64,000 nucleotides of DNA from Acidobacteriota bacterium (GTDB lineage: Bacteria; Acidobacteriota; Aminicenantia; Aminicenantales; Saccharicenantaceae). The DNA lies in the NCBI GenBank assembly GCA_039683095.1, contig JBDKSB010000012.1, positions 28,293-92,292 on the forward strand. Direction: 5' to 3'. Position 1 is the stretch's first letter. Each line of letters starts with the position of its first letter. The notes beneath the pieces are model-generated. The model made no database searches. It saw only the letters and a list, made by a program, of their open reading frames with translations, and was not told where the DNA came from. Shown here one piece after another: positions 16,238 to 24,125 of the stretch. The translations under genes were made by a program, and so were the position numbers.

Positions 16238-17359
16238 TCAGCGGGACCTGAGGAAGACGATCCTCTGCCGGCCGGACTCCTCGTCCCCGACGAAAACGAT
16301 GACGTAGGGCGACGACCAGACCGCGCCCGCGACGAGGGGCCCGGAGGCATCGTATCGGCCGGCGCTCCTGCCCGTCCGCAGGTCGAGCGCCGTGACGGTC
16401 GGCGAGGCCGAGGAGACGAGGACGAGCGGGCCGGCCGCGGCGAGCTCGTAAACGATCCGGGACGGGACCGGCTCCCAGGACAGGATCGAGCCGCCGCGCC
16501 GGGCTAGCCGGTAGACCACGCTGTTCGAGGCGGCCACGGCGACTGTCCCTCCCCGTACGACGGCCGGGTGAAGCGGGGCGCCCTGCAGCCGGCGCCGCCA
16601 ATTCACCTTTCCCGAAAATGCGTCCAGACAATAGAACATGCGCTGCGTATCGCCGAAGAAGATGTGACGTCCCATCTGGGCCGGGTCCGCGGCGACGGCC
16701 CCTTCGGCCCGGAACTCCCAGGCCGGCCGGCCTCCCTTGCCGATGGCCTGAAGCCGGCCGTCGGCGCGGCCGAAGAGCGTCAGAGCCAGCCCGCCGTCTT
16801 TATCCCGGACGGGAACCGGTCCGGCCGTGATCCCGGCCTCCGGTCCGGGCAGCTTGCTCCCGTGCGCCTGGTCTCCGTCTGGCGCGGAGGCCATGACCGC
16901 CCCGTCGCCTGTCCCGAACACGACCCCGCCTTCGAAGATATGGGCGGGCGTCGTCACCTGCGGGGCGAAGGCCCTTTTAAGGAGAGCCAGCCCGGGACGG
17001 ACGATCCCGTAGAGAACGCCGCCATCGTCATGGAAGAGGACGAAATCGCCGTGGATCTCTGGAGACGAGGAAATCGGGTGGTCAGCCTTGAATCGCCACA
17101 GGACGGCCCGGGACGGGACGGCGACGGCCGTAAGATAGCCCTCCCTCGTGAGACAATAAACGACATCACCCTGCGCCCGCGGCTGGCCGGCGATGAGGCC
17201 GTCGATCTCGAGCGACCCGGCCTCGGCGAGCGGGAAGCGCAGGGGAAAGGGATCGACGAGGGATCTCCGCGACGGCGCGGCGGACGCCGAGCATGCTGCG
17301 GACGCGGCGCACAAAGAGAGGAGAACGACGGCGGTGGAGAGCTTCGGTTTTCGGGCCAT
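16238..17359 (-). CDS. Exported PQQ-like beta-propeller protein
   Basis: The ATG at 17359 gives 373 residues beginning with a signal peptide (STAVVLLSLCAASAAC). The end of that peptide could be a lipobox, SAAC, but this is weak. The mature part has repeated blades of the PQQ/BamB type, for example VYCLTREGYLTAV, WRFKADHPISSSPEI, YCLDAFSGKVNWR and VTALDLRTGRSAGRYD. Such propellers are often scaffolds in the periplasm; BamB of the outer-membrane assembly machine is one known example, but no Bam genes are nearby. A longer form from a TTG at 17383 is possible. Function remains open. Confidence 0.8.
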   Translation of the reverse strand: MARKPKLSTAVVLLSLCAASAACSASAAPSRRSLVDPFPLRFPLAEAGSLEIDGLIAGQPRAQGDVVYCLTREGYLTAVAVPSRAVLWRFKADHPISSSPEIHGDFVLFHDDGGVLYGIVRPGLALLKRAFAPQVTTPAHIFEGGVVFGTGDGAVMASAPDGDQAHGSKLPGPEAGITAGPVPVRDKDGGLALTLFGRADGRLQAIGKGGRPAWEFRAEGAVAADPAQMGRHIFFGDTQRMFYCLDAFSGKVNWRRRLQGAPLHPAVVRGGTVAVAASNSVVYRLARRGGSILSWEPVPSRIVYELAAAGPLVLVSSASPTVTALDLRTGRSAGRYDASGPLVAGAVWSSPYVIVFVGDEESGRQRIVFLRSR

Positions 17360-17404
17360 GGCGCCGCTGTTATTATATATCAATCAGGATAGGGGGGCCG
17401 CCTT

Positions 17405-17433
17405 TTGCCAGGACGGCCGCAAACTGGTATGAT
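17405..17433 (+). promoter_or_regulatory. Strong promoter before a 70-residue CxxC protein
   Basis: TTGCCA (17405-17410) and TATGAT (17428-17433) are 17 bases apart, and TGG before the -10 adds an extended element. Transcription would start near 17440, about 13 bases before the ATG. Confidence 0.65.
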
Positions 17434-17452
17434 TCCGGACTGAGAGCCGGGC

Positions 17453-17665
17453 ATGGTCAACTACATCCTGCTGTACAAGATCCGCCGCATCGTCAAGAAG
17501 ATCCTCAAGGACAAGATCGCCGACGACGAGATCGCCACGACCCCGAAGTCCTGCATCGGCTGCCTGGCCGACGACATCAGCTGGGAGATCTATTACCTGC
17601 TCAAGGAGCGGGAAGAGAAAAGCGCTGACAGATCCGGGACGGAACCGTCCGAGGGCGGGGCCTAG
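17453..17665 (+). CDS. Small conserved-looking protein with CxxC, function unknown
   Basis: The product has 70 residues: a basic amphipathic first half (YKIRRIVKKILKDKI), an acidic stretch, then SCIGCLADDISWEIYYLL and a charged tail. The single C-x2-C could bind a metal with a partner or act in redox chemistry. It is too short for the usual detection limits but has the same GC3-rich codon use as neighbours and a well-formed promoter. I therefore think it is real. It overlaps the convergent rarA stop by four bases. I do not recognise a family. Confidence 0.6.
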   Translation: MVNYILLYKIRRIVKKILKDKIADDEIATTPKSCIGCLADDISWEIYYLLKEREEKSADRSGTEPSEGGA

Positions 17666-19044
17666 GACCCGCCCGTCTTATCCCCCTCGTCTCCGGCCTT
17701 CGCGCCTTCCCGGATCCGGGCCTTCAACGCGTCCCACCAATCGATCCGTTTGCGGATCTCCTTCTCGAAGCCGAGGCTCCCCGGTTCGTAGTACTTCCTG
17801 CCCCGCAGTCGCTCGGGCATGGTCTCCATGTCCGTTGTCGCCAGCGGATTGTCGTGGGCGTATTGATACTCCCGGCCGTAGCCGATCTCCTTCATGAGCG
17901 AGGTCACGGCGTTGCGGATCTGGAGCGGCACCGGCTCGTGGGGGCTCCGCTCGATCTCCTTCTGGACCGCCCCGTAGGCGGCGTAGGTCCGGTTGCTCTT
18001 GGGCGCGGCGGCCAGGTAGATGACCGCCTCGGCCAGGGCCAGCTCCCCTTCGGGCGACCCCAGGAAGTCGTAGGCCTCCTTGGCGTGGAGGGTCAGGGCC
18101 AGGGCCTGCGGATCGGCCAGCCCCACGTCTTCCGAAGCGAAGCGGACCAGGCGGCGGGCGACGTAGAGCGGGTCCTCGCCCGAGGCCAGCATGCGGGCCA
18201 GCCAATAGAGCGAGGCGTCGACGTCGCTGTTGCGCAGGCTCTTGTGCAGGGCCGAGATGAGGTTGAAGTGCTCCTCCCCCGACTTGTCGTAGAGGAGCGT
18301 CCGCTGCTGCAGGGCCTCCTGGACGTTGGCCACGGAGATGGTCTTGTCGCCGCGGGTCAGGCCGGCCGCGATCTCGAGCGTGTTGAGGGCCCTCCGGGCG
18401 TCGCCGTTGGCGTAATCGACGAGCATGTCCCGGGCCGCCGGGTCGATCGCCAGTCCGTCCGCGCCCAGCCCCCGTTCCCTGTCCTCGAGGGCGTCCTGGA
18501 TGATGTGGGCAAGGGCGTCGTGATCGAGCTCCTTGAGGACCAGGACCCGCGTCCGGGACAGGAGCGGGGCGATGACCTCGAACGACGGGTTCTCGGTCGT
18601 CGAGCCGAACAGGATGATGTCCCCCTTCTCGACGTAGGGCAGGAAGGCGGCCTGCTGGGCCTTGTTGAAGCGGTGGATCTCGTCGATGAACAGGATCATG
18701 GGCTTGCCGAACAGCCTCTTCTGCTGCTCGGCCCGGGCCATGAACTCCTTGACCTCCTTGATCCCGGACAGGACGGCGCTGAAGAACTCGAAGGGCAGGT
18801 CGAAGCGGCGGGCCAGCATGGTCCCCAGGGTCGTCTTGCCGGACCCCGGCGGCCCCCAGAAGATGATGGACACAAGGCGGTTGGACTCGATGAGCTCGGC
18901 CAGGAGCTTGCCCGGCCCGAGGATGTGGTCCTGGCCGTAGACGCGGTCGAAGGATTGCGGCCGCATGCGCTCGGCCAGCGGCGTGTGGGTCCCCGGCCCG
19001 CGGTCTTTCCTGTTGGCCTTTCCGGTCTTTTCCATGGGCGGCAT
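17662..19044 (-). CDS. rarA: Replication-associated recombination protein A
   Basis: RarA (MgsA) is an AAA+ ATPase related to clamp loaders that acts at stalled replication forks. The 460-residue protein contains PLAERMRPQSFDRVYGQ at the N-terminus, Walker A GPPGSGKTT, Walker B ILFIDEIHRFN, sensor 1 FGSTTENPSFE and the C-terminal tetramerisation region with RKYYEPGSLGFE. There are two possible ATG starts, at 19044 and 19035, and neither has a clear ribosome site. The gene stands alone between convergent and divergent neighbours. The assignment is secure. Confidence 0.96.
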   Translation of the reverse strand: MPPMEKTGKANRKDRGPGTHTPLAERMRPQSFDRVYGQDHILGPGKLLAELIESNRLVSIIFWGPPGSGKTTLGTMLARRFDLPFEFFSAVLSGIKEVKEFMARAEQQKRLFGKPMILFIDEIHRFNKAQQAAFLPYVEKGDIILFGSTTENPSFEVIAPLLSRTRVLVLKELDHDALAHIIQDALEDRERGLGADGLAIDPAARDMLVDYANGDARRALNTLEIAAGLTRGDKTISVANVQEALQQRTLLYDKSGEEHFNLISALHKSLRNSDVDASLYWLARMLASGEDPLYVARRLVRFASEDVGLADPQALALTLHAKEAYDFLGSPEGELALAEAVIYLAAAPKSNRTYAAYGAVQKEIERSPHEPVPLQIRNAVTSLMKEIGYGREYQYAHDNPLATTDMETMPERLRGRKYYEPGSLGFEKEIRKRIDWWDALKARIREGAKAGDEGDKTGGS

Positions 19045-19097
19045 CGCGGTCGGATTATATCACATCCCGCCGGACCGGCCGGGACGCCCCGGACGCC

Positions 19098-19126
19098 TTG
19101 ACCTCGATCCCGGAACCTGTTAGATT
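19098..19126 (+). promoter_or_regulatory. Promoter of the MerR-like gene
   Basis: TTGACC (19098-19103), 17 bases, then TAGATT (19121-19126). The transcript would begin near 19133, about seven bases before the chosen GTG at 19140. Confidence 0.5.
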
Positions 19127-19139
19127 TGGCCGGACGCCC

Positions 19140-19541
19140 GTGAAAAAAGAAGCCCTTCAACCGACAAAACCGGGCAGGGACGATCAGGCCAAAGCCAAGC
19201 TCGTCTACAAGCTCGACGAGGTCAGCCGCCTGACCGGCGTCGATGTCGCCACGCTGACGGCCTGGGAACAGGAATTCCCGTTCCTCAGCGCCGGCCTGAC
19301 CGGGGCCGGCGAGAAGTTCTTCCGCCAGCAGGACGTGGCCATCGTCGCCCGGGTCAAGGAGCTCATGGCCGCGAAAACGCTGACCATGGCCGGGATCAAG
19401 CGCCGGATCGAGGAGGAGTTCCACCTGGCCCCGTCCCACCCGGTCCATCCCGAACGGCTTCGCAAGACGCTCAACAACGTCCGCGACGAGCTCCAGGACA
19501 TCGTTTCCGCGCTCGACGGCGGACGGAAAAAAAAGACCTGA
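19140..19541 (+). CDS. MerR-family transcriptional regulator
   Basis: With the GTG at 19140 the product has 133 residues; a longer frame exists from 19098 but would overlap the promoter. The N-terminal part holds a MerR-like winged helix: YKLDEVSRLTGVDVATLTAWEQEF, of which LDEVSRLTGVDVATLTAWE is the recognition region. FFRQQDVAIVARVKELM and TMAGIKRRIEEEF follow. The C-terminal 35 residues form a helix that could dimerise. No effector-binding domain or cysteine is present, so it resembles the short MerR regulators found beside ribosomal or tRNA genes. Its targets are unknown. It lies just before tRNA-Pro(GGG). Confidence 0.8.
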   Translation: MKKEALQPTKPGRDDQAKAKLVYKLDEVSRLTGVDVATLTAWEQEFPFLSAGLTGAGEKFFRQQDVAIVARVKELMAAKTLTMAGIKRRIEEEFHLAPSHPVHPERLRKTLNNVRDELQDIVSALDGGRKKKT

Positions 19542-19579
19542 AAAGCCCCGCGATTCTGCTATAATAGGGGCCCCTGGTC

Positions 19580-19656
19580 CGGGACGTGGCGCAGCCTGGT
19601 AGCGCACATGCTTGGGGTGCATGGGGTCGGCGGTTCGAATCCGCCCGTCCCGACCA
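19580..19656 (+). tRNA. tRNA-Pro (GGG anticodon)
   Basis: The acceptor stem pairs CGGGACG with CGTCCCG, with discriminator A and an encoded CCA end. The D arm is GCGC...GCGC with AGCCTGGTA in the loop, the anticodon stem is CATGC/GCATG around TTGGGGT, and the T arm contains GGTTCGAATCC. Loop position gives anticodon GGG. A TATAAT lies at 19560-19565, 14 bases before the gene. Confidence 0.96.
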
Positions 19657-19710
19657 ACTCTCACCCCGCAGATCCCGCCCCGGCCGCCGGCGGGGGCCGA
19701 GGAGCTCACG

Positions 19711-20064
19711 ATGGCCGCGACGAAGAAGAACAAAGCCGCAGACGATCTGAAGGGCCGGGCCCTCGCGCCGGCCGGCCTGGTCGCCTATCAGGACGATGCG
19801 ATCGTCAGCCGCGAGATCATCAGCCGGAAGGCCGGCTCGGTGACCGCCTTCGCCTTCGCCAAGGGCGAGCGGCTGAGCGAGCACACGGCCCCCTACGACG
19901 CCCTGGTCATCGACCTCGAAGGCCGGGCCGACGTCGTCATCGGCGGACGGGCCAACCGGGTCAAGCCGGGCGACATGATCATCATGCCGGCCGCCGTGCC
20001 GCACGCCCTCAAGGCGGTGACCCGGTTCAAGATGCTCCTGGTCATGATCAAGAAGCCCTCGTGA
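19711..20064 (+). CDS. Single-domain cupin protein
   Basis: The ATG at 19711 follows GAGGAGCTCACG and gives 117 residues. The cupin fold is shown by FAFAKGERLSEHTAPYDALV (first motif), VIGGRANRVKPGDMIIMPAAVPHAL (second motif, of which KPGDMIIMPAAVPHAL is the core). Its metal ligands would be the first-motif His in SEHTAP and the His of VPHAL. These proteins are often small sensors or isomerases; the substrate is unknown. Its stop overlaps the GTG start of surE, so they are probably cotranscribed. It begins 54 bases after a tRNA-Pro gene. Confidence 0.88.
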   Translation: MAATKKNKAADDLKGRALAPAGLVAYQDDAIVSREIISRKAGSVTAFAFAKGERLSEHTAPYDALVIDLEGRADVVIGGRANRVKPGDMIIMPAAVPHALKAVTRFKMLLVMIKKPS

Positions 20065-20870
20065 GCACGACGGCCCGGACCGAAGCGAGCCGCGGGGGCC
20101 GGCGCCCGGTCATCCTCCTGACCAACGACGACGGGTTCTACCGCGAGACGATCCAGGCCCTCTTCCGGGCGCTGGGAACGCTCGGCACGACCTACATCGT
20201 CGCGCCGGACCGGGAGAAGAGCGCCTGCTCCCTGGCCGTCACCCTGCGCCAGCCTCTGCGGGCCCAACGGATCAAGCCGCGGGTCTGGGCGGTCGACGGC
20301 ACGCCCGTCGACTGCGTCTACTTCGCCCTCCAGAAGTTCCTGCCGCGGCGGCCGGACCTCATCGTCTCGGGCATGAACCCGGGGCCGAACCTGGGCCAGC
20401 AGGACATCAATTATTCGGGGACCGTGGCCGGCGCCATCCAGGGATCGTTCCACGGCATACCCTCGATCGCCGTATCGCTCCTGCCGGACGCCAGGGGCCG
20501 CTTCGACCTGAAGGCGGCGGCGGCCATCGTGCGGCTGATCGCGGCCGACGTCCTGGCCGGCGGCCTGCCGCCGGCGACCGCCCTCAACGTCAATATCCCG
20601 CCGGCGCCGGTCAAAGGCGTCAAGATCACCCGCCTAGGCTGGAAGTTCTACGACCCCGAGATCATCGAGAAGACCGATCCCCGCAACTCCTCCTATTACT
20701 GGATAGGGACGGGGACGCCGCGCCGGGTGGGCGACGCCGGAACGGACGTCGTGGCCGCCCACGCGGGCTACATCTCCCTGACCCCCCTGCAGACCGACAT
20801 GACCGCCCATCACGCCATGGGCGCGGCCAAGCTGCGCCGGATCGCCAAGAGGCTCCGGTCGGCCGGCTGA
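20061..20870 (+). CDS. surE: 5'/3'-nucleotidase SurE
   Basis: SurE removes phosphate from nucleoside 5'- and 3'-monophosphates and short polyphosphates. The GTG start overlaps the cupin stop (GTGA) and gives 269 residues. Diagnostic segments are ILLTNDDGFYRE with the metal-binding Asp pair, VAPDREKSACSLAVT, VDGTPVDCVYFAL, IVSGMNPGPNLGQ and YSGTVAGAIQG. The first 18 residues look like a disordered extension. SurE usually sits near pcm and rpoS in proteobacteria; here it is with a cupin instead. The assignment is secure. Confidence 0.95.
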   Translation: MSTTARTEASRGGRRPVILLTNDDGFYRETIQALFRALGTLGTTYIVAPDREKSACSLAVTLRQPLRAQRIKPRVWAVDGTPVDCVYFALQKFLPRRPDLIVSGMNPGPNLGQQDINYSGTVAGAIQGSFHGIPSIAVSLLPDARGRFDLKAAAAIVRLIAADVLAGGLPPATALNVNIPPAPVKGVKITRLGWKFYDPEIIEKTDPRNSSYYWIGTGTPRRVGDAGTDVVAAHAGYISLTPLQTDMTAHHAMGAAKLRRIAKRLRSAG

Positions 20871-20900
20871 GCCCGGGCAGGGGCGGCCGGGACGGCCCGG

Positions 20901-21560
20901 CTAGGGCTTGGGGATCGCGGCCCGTTTCCTTCGCCTGTTCCGGAGGTATTCGACGGCGATGGGCAGGGCCGAGATGAGGATGATGGCCAGGATCGCGACG
21001 GAGAAGTTCTTCCTGACGAAGGGGATGGCGCCGAAGAAATAACCCGCGCCGACGAGCAGGAGGACCCAGCCGGCCCCGCCGAGGACGTTGAACGACAGGA
21101 ACCGGCCGTACGACATCCGGCCGATGCCCGCGACGAAGGGCGCGAACGTCCGGATGATGGGCACGAAGCGGGCGATGATGATGGTCTTGCCGCCGTGCTT
21201 CTCGTAGAAAGCGTGGGTCCGGTCGAGGTATTCCTTCTTGAAGAAGCGGGCGCCGTCCTTGCTGAAGGCCCTCTGGCCGAGACGGCGGCCGATCCAGTAA
21301 TTGACGGTGTCCCCGATGACCGCGGCCGCGGCCAGGACGACGACGAGCACGCGGGCGTCGAGGCTGCCGGCCGCGGCGAACGTCCCGGCGGCGAAGAGCA
21401 GCGAATCGCCGGGCAGGAAAGGCATGATCACGAGCCCGGTCTCGATGAAGATGACGACGAAGAGTATGGAATACGTCCACAGTCCGTACTGGCTGATGAT
21501 CGCGCCGAGATAGCGGTCGAGGTGCAGGACGATATCGGCGATCTTCCGGACAAGCTCCAT
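20901..21560 (-). CDS. DedA-family membrane protein
   Basis: The ATG at 21560 (MELVRKIADIV) gives 219 residues with a good AAGGGA ribosome-site candidate. DedA signatures are FIETGLVIMPFLPGDSLLF, GRRLGQRAFSKDG, FYEKHGGKTIIIARFVPIIR and FAPFVAGIGRMSY. Family members are inner-membrane proteins linked to flipping of lipid carriers such as undecaprenyl-phosphate and to membrane-potential homeostasis. The conserved acidic and Arg residues needed for activity (E in IETG, D in PGDS, R in ARFVPIIR) are present. It is divergent from the radical-SAM gene with a shared promoter region of about 60 bases. Confidence 0.95.
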   Translation of the reverse strand: MELVRKIADIVLHLDRYLGAIISQYGLWTYSILFVVIFIETGLVIMPFLPGDSLLFAAGTFAAAGSLDARVLVVVLAAAAVIGDTVNYWIGRRLGQRAFSKDGARFFKKEYLDRTHAFYEKHGGKTIIIARFVPIIRTFAPFVAGIGRMSYGRFLSFNVLGGAGWVLLLVGAGYFFGAIPFVRKNFSVAILAIILISALPIAVEYLRNRRRKRAAIPKP

Positions 21561-21569
21561 TAGTCCCTT

Positions 21570-21598
21570 AATATACCCGGGGCGGGCCGGGTAATCAA
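21570..21598 (-). promoter_or_regulatory. Promoter of the DedA gene, very short leader
   Basis: On the minus strand TTGATT (21598-21593) and TATATT (21575-21570) are 17 bases apart, and nine bases separate the -10 box from the ATG at 21560. On the plus strand a TAATAT at 21610-21615 lies six bases before the radical-SAM ATG. Confidence 0.6.
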
Positions 21599-21621
21599 AC
21601 CCCCTATGGTAATATAGGTCC

Positions 21622-22581
21622 ATGACCATGAACGCCCTGAAACTCGAACGCGTCGAGAAGGCCCTGGACCGCCTCTCCCCGCTCGAGAAGTCCTGCGCGC
21701 TCTGCCCCCGGGACTGCCGCGCGGACCGGACGGCGGGCGCCGGCGGCGTCTGCCGGACGGGGCGCCTGGCCTCCGTGTCCCACGCCCTTCTCCACTTCGG
21801 CGAGGAGCCGGTCATCAGCGGCAGATCCGGGTCGGGGACGATCTTCTTCACCGGCTGCAACCTCAAGTGCCTGTTCTGCCAGAACTACCAGTTGAGTTGG
21901 CTTCTCGAGGGCCGGCCGGTCTCCGACGAGGCGCTGGCGGCCATGATGCTCGACCTCCAGGCCCGGGGGGCCCGCAACATCAACCTGGTCTCGCCGAGCC
22001 ACGTTGTCCTGCCGATCCTGCGGGCTTTGCGCCAGGCCCTGACCGATGGCCTCGAGCTTCCCATCGTCTGGAACTCCAACGGTTACGACGGCCTCGAGGT
22101 CATCCGGGCCCTGGAGGGCGTCGTCGACATCTACCTGCCCGACCTCAAGTACCATTCCGCCGAGCTCTCCAAGCGCTACTCCGCCGCGCCCGACTACTTC
22201 GAAAAGGCGTCCGCGGCCGTCAAGGAGATGTCGCTGCAGCAGCCGGCCCTAGATATCGGCTCCGGCGGCACGGCCCGCCGCGGCCTCGTCGTCCGCCACC
22301 TCGTCCTGCCCGGCGCGGTCGAGGATACGCTCGTCCTGCTGGACTGGGTCGGCCGGAACCTCTCGCCGTTCATCGGCTTGAGCCTGATGAGCCAGTACCA
22401 TCCCTGCTTCAGGGCGCCGGAGGAGCTCCGGCGCGGCGTCTCAGCCGGCGAGTACCGGCGGGCCGCCGACGCGGCCCTGGCCCTGGGGCTCGACCGGCTC
22501 TTCCTCCAGCCCCAGCCATTTCAGGTGGACGAGCACCTGATGCCGGACTTCCGGAACGAGAAGCCCTTCCGCTGGAAATGA
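21622..22581 (+). CDS. Radical-SAM protein of the PflX type (COG1313-like)
   Basis: The protein has 319 residues (or 317 if Met3 is the start). Before the radical-SAM core is a cysteine-rich lead, SCALCPRDCRADRTAG then GVCRTG, which likely holds a further metal site. The AdoMet [4Fe-4S] motif is CNLKCLFCQNYQLSW, with CxxxCxxC spacing. Later come IVWNSNGYDGLEV, DIYLPDLKYHSAEL and LVVRHLVLPGAVED, typical of uncharacterised relatives of pyruvate-formate-lyase activases. No glycyl-radical enzyme is nearby, so its substrate is unknown. The -10 box stands six bases before the ATG, suggesting a leaderless message. Confidence 0.9.
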   Translation: MTMNALKLERVEKALDRLSPLEKSCALCPRDCRADRTAGAGGVCRTGRLASVSHALLHFGEEPVISGRSGSGTIFFTGCNLKCLFCQNYQLSWLLEGRPVSDEALAAMMLDLQARGARNINLVSPSHVVLPILRALRQALTDGLELPIVWNSNGYDGLEVIRALEGVVDIYLPDLKYHSAELSKRYSAAPDYFEKASAAVKEMSLQQPALDIGSGGTARRGLVVRHLVLPGAVEDTLVLLDWVGRNLSPFIGLSLMSQYHPCFRAPEELRRGVSAGEYRRAADAALALGLDRLFLQPQPFQVDEHLMPDFRNEKPFRWK

Positions 22582-22605
22582 CCGGCCGGGCCGGCGGCCG
22601 CGACC

Positions 22606-23358
22606 TCAGCCGAACCGTCCGGTGATATAGTCCTCGGTCCGGGGATCGCGGGGCGCGGTGAAGATGCGGCGGGTCTCCCCGATCTCGACCAGCTCGCCGA
22701 GCAGGAAATACCCGGTGACATCGGAGACGCGGGCCGCCTGCTGCATGTTATGGGTGACGATGACGATGGTGTAGCGCTTCTTGAGCTCGGCCATGAGGTC
22801 CTCGATGTTGGCCGTCGCGGCCAGGTCGAGGGCCGAGCAGGGCTCGTCCATGAGCAGGATCTGAGGCTCGACCGCCAGGAGCCGGGCGATGCACAGCCGC
22901 TGCTGCTGCTCGCCCGAGAGCAGCAGGGCGTTCTCGTCGAGGCGGTCCTTGAGCTCGTCCCAGAGGTGGACGGCCTCGAGGCTGCGGACGAGCCGGGCCT
23001 CGACGGCCCCGGGGTCCCGGAGGCCGTGGACGCGGAGCCCGTAGACGACGTTGTCGAAAACGCTGAGGGGGAAGGGATTGGGCCGCTGGAAGACCATGCC
23101 GACCTTCTTGCGCAGCTCCAGGAGATCGGTGCCGGGGGCGTAGATGTCCTGCCCGCCGATGAGGATCCGGCCGGTCACCCGGACGTCGTCGATGAGGTCG
23201 GCCATGCGGTCGAGCGTCCGGAGGAAGGTCGTCTTGCCGCAGCCGGAGGGCCCGATCAGCGCGGTGATGCGGCGCTCCTCGATGTCCAGGGTGATCCCCC
23301 GCAGGGCCTGGAACCGGCCGTAGAAGAAGTCGAGATCGCGGACTTCGATGATGGCCAT
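22606..23358 (-). CDS. pstB: Phosphate ABC transporter ATP-binding protein (PstB1)
   Basis: This 250-residue ATPase energises phosphate import at the inner membrane. It has Walker [10 protein letters not shown], the PstB-typical [23 protein letters not shown]-loop region (core [14 protein letters not shown]), signature [15 protein letters not shown], Walker [13 protein letters not shown] and a normal H-loop [11 protein letters not shown]. The C-terminus YITGRFG is the PstB hallmark. The signature has Glu in place of the second Gly (LSGEQ). It is the last gene of the pst operon, six bases after a second, more divergent PstB. The assignment is secure. Confidence 0.96.
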   Translation of the reverse strand: MAIIEVRDLDFFYGRFQALRGITLDIEERRITALIGPSGCGKTTFLRTLDRMADLIDDVRVTGRILIGGQDIYAPGTDLLELRKKVGMVFQRPNPFPLSVFDNVVYGLRVHGLRDPGAVEARLVRSLEAVHLWDELKDRLDENALLLSGEQQQRLCIARLLAVEPQILLMDEPCSALDLAATANIEDLMAELKKRYTIVIVTHNMQQAARVSDVTGYFLLGELVEIGETRRIFTAPRDPRTEDYITGRFG

Positions 23359-23364
23359 GGCCGT

Positions 23365-24123
23365 TTACCCAAACCTGCCCCGGAGATAGTCGTCGGTCCG
23401 CGGATCGTCGGGGGCGGTGAAGATCTTGGCCGTTGGGCCGACCTCGACGAGACCGCCGTTCAGGAAGAAGGCCGTCCGGTCGGCGACCCGGGCCGCCTGC
23501 TTGGTGTTGTTGGTGACGAGGATGATCGTGTAGTCCTTCTTGAGCCGGCGCAGCGACTCCTCGATCTTCATCGTCGAGATGGGGTCGAGGCCGGAGGTCG
23601 GCTCGTCGAGGAGGATGAACTCGGGCTTGACGGCCAGGATGCGGGCCAGGCAGAGACGCTGCTGCTGGCCGCCCGAGAGCTTCTGGCCGCTGGTCTCCAG
23701 GCGGTCCAGGACCTCCTCCCAGAGGCCGCCCTTCTCCAGGCTGTCCCGGACGATGGCATCGAGCTCGTCGCGCCGGCGGACTCCGGCCCGCCGGGCGCCG
23801 AAGGCGACGTTCTCGTAGATCGATCGCGGCAGGGGGACCGGCGTCGCGAAGACCATGCCCAGCCGCCGCCGCAGCTCGACCACGTCGACGTCCGGCGCGT
23901 AGATATCCCGGCCGTCGACGGCGATGACGCCCTCGTGGCGCGAGCCGCGGACCAGGTCGTTGAGGCGGTTGAGGGCGCAGAGAAAAGTCGACTTGCCGCT
24001 CCTGGCCGGGCCGATGATCCCCAGGATCTCGTGCCGCCGCACCTCGAGGTCGAGGGCCTGGATCTTGCGGACCTCGCCGAAATACTGGCTGAAGCCCCGG
24101 ACCTCGATGGCGATATCGCTCAT
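23365..24123 (-). CDS. Second PstB-like ATPase with H-loop His replaced by Asn (PstB2)
   Basis: The ATG at 24123 (MSDIAIEV) gives 252 residues; the longer open frame upstream is only a shadow of pstA. Walker A is GPARSGKST, the signature LSGGQQQRLCLARIL is canonical, and Walker B is FILLDEPTSGLD. The H-loop reads VTNNTKQAARV: residue 205 is Asn (AAC) where PstB has His. The C-terminus YLRGRFG is PstB-like. It is only two bases from pstA and six from pstB1. It may pair with PstB1 as an asymmetric ATPase, or serve another importer; the former is inference. Confidence 0.9.
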   Translation of the reverse strand: MSDIAIEVRGFSQYFGEVRKIQALDLEVRRHEILGIIGPARSGKSTFLCALNRLNDLVRGSRHEGVIAVDGRDIYAPDVDVVELRRRLGMVFATPVPLPRSIYENVAFGARRAGVRRRDELDAIVRDSLEKGGLWEEVLDRLETSGQKLSGGQQQRLCLARILAVKPEFILLDEPTSGLDPISTMKIEESLRRLKKDYTIILVTNNTKQAARVADRTAFFLNGGLVEVGPTAKIFTAPDDPRTDDYLRGRFG

Positions 24124-24125
24124 GG

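Noticed and set aside
19580..19656. Integration site or genomic island at the tRNA-Pro genes
   Set aside because: No integrase, no direct repeat of the tRNA 3' end and no change in base composition around either tRNA.
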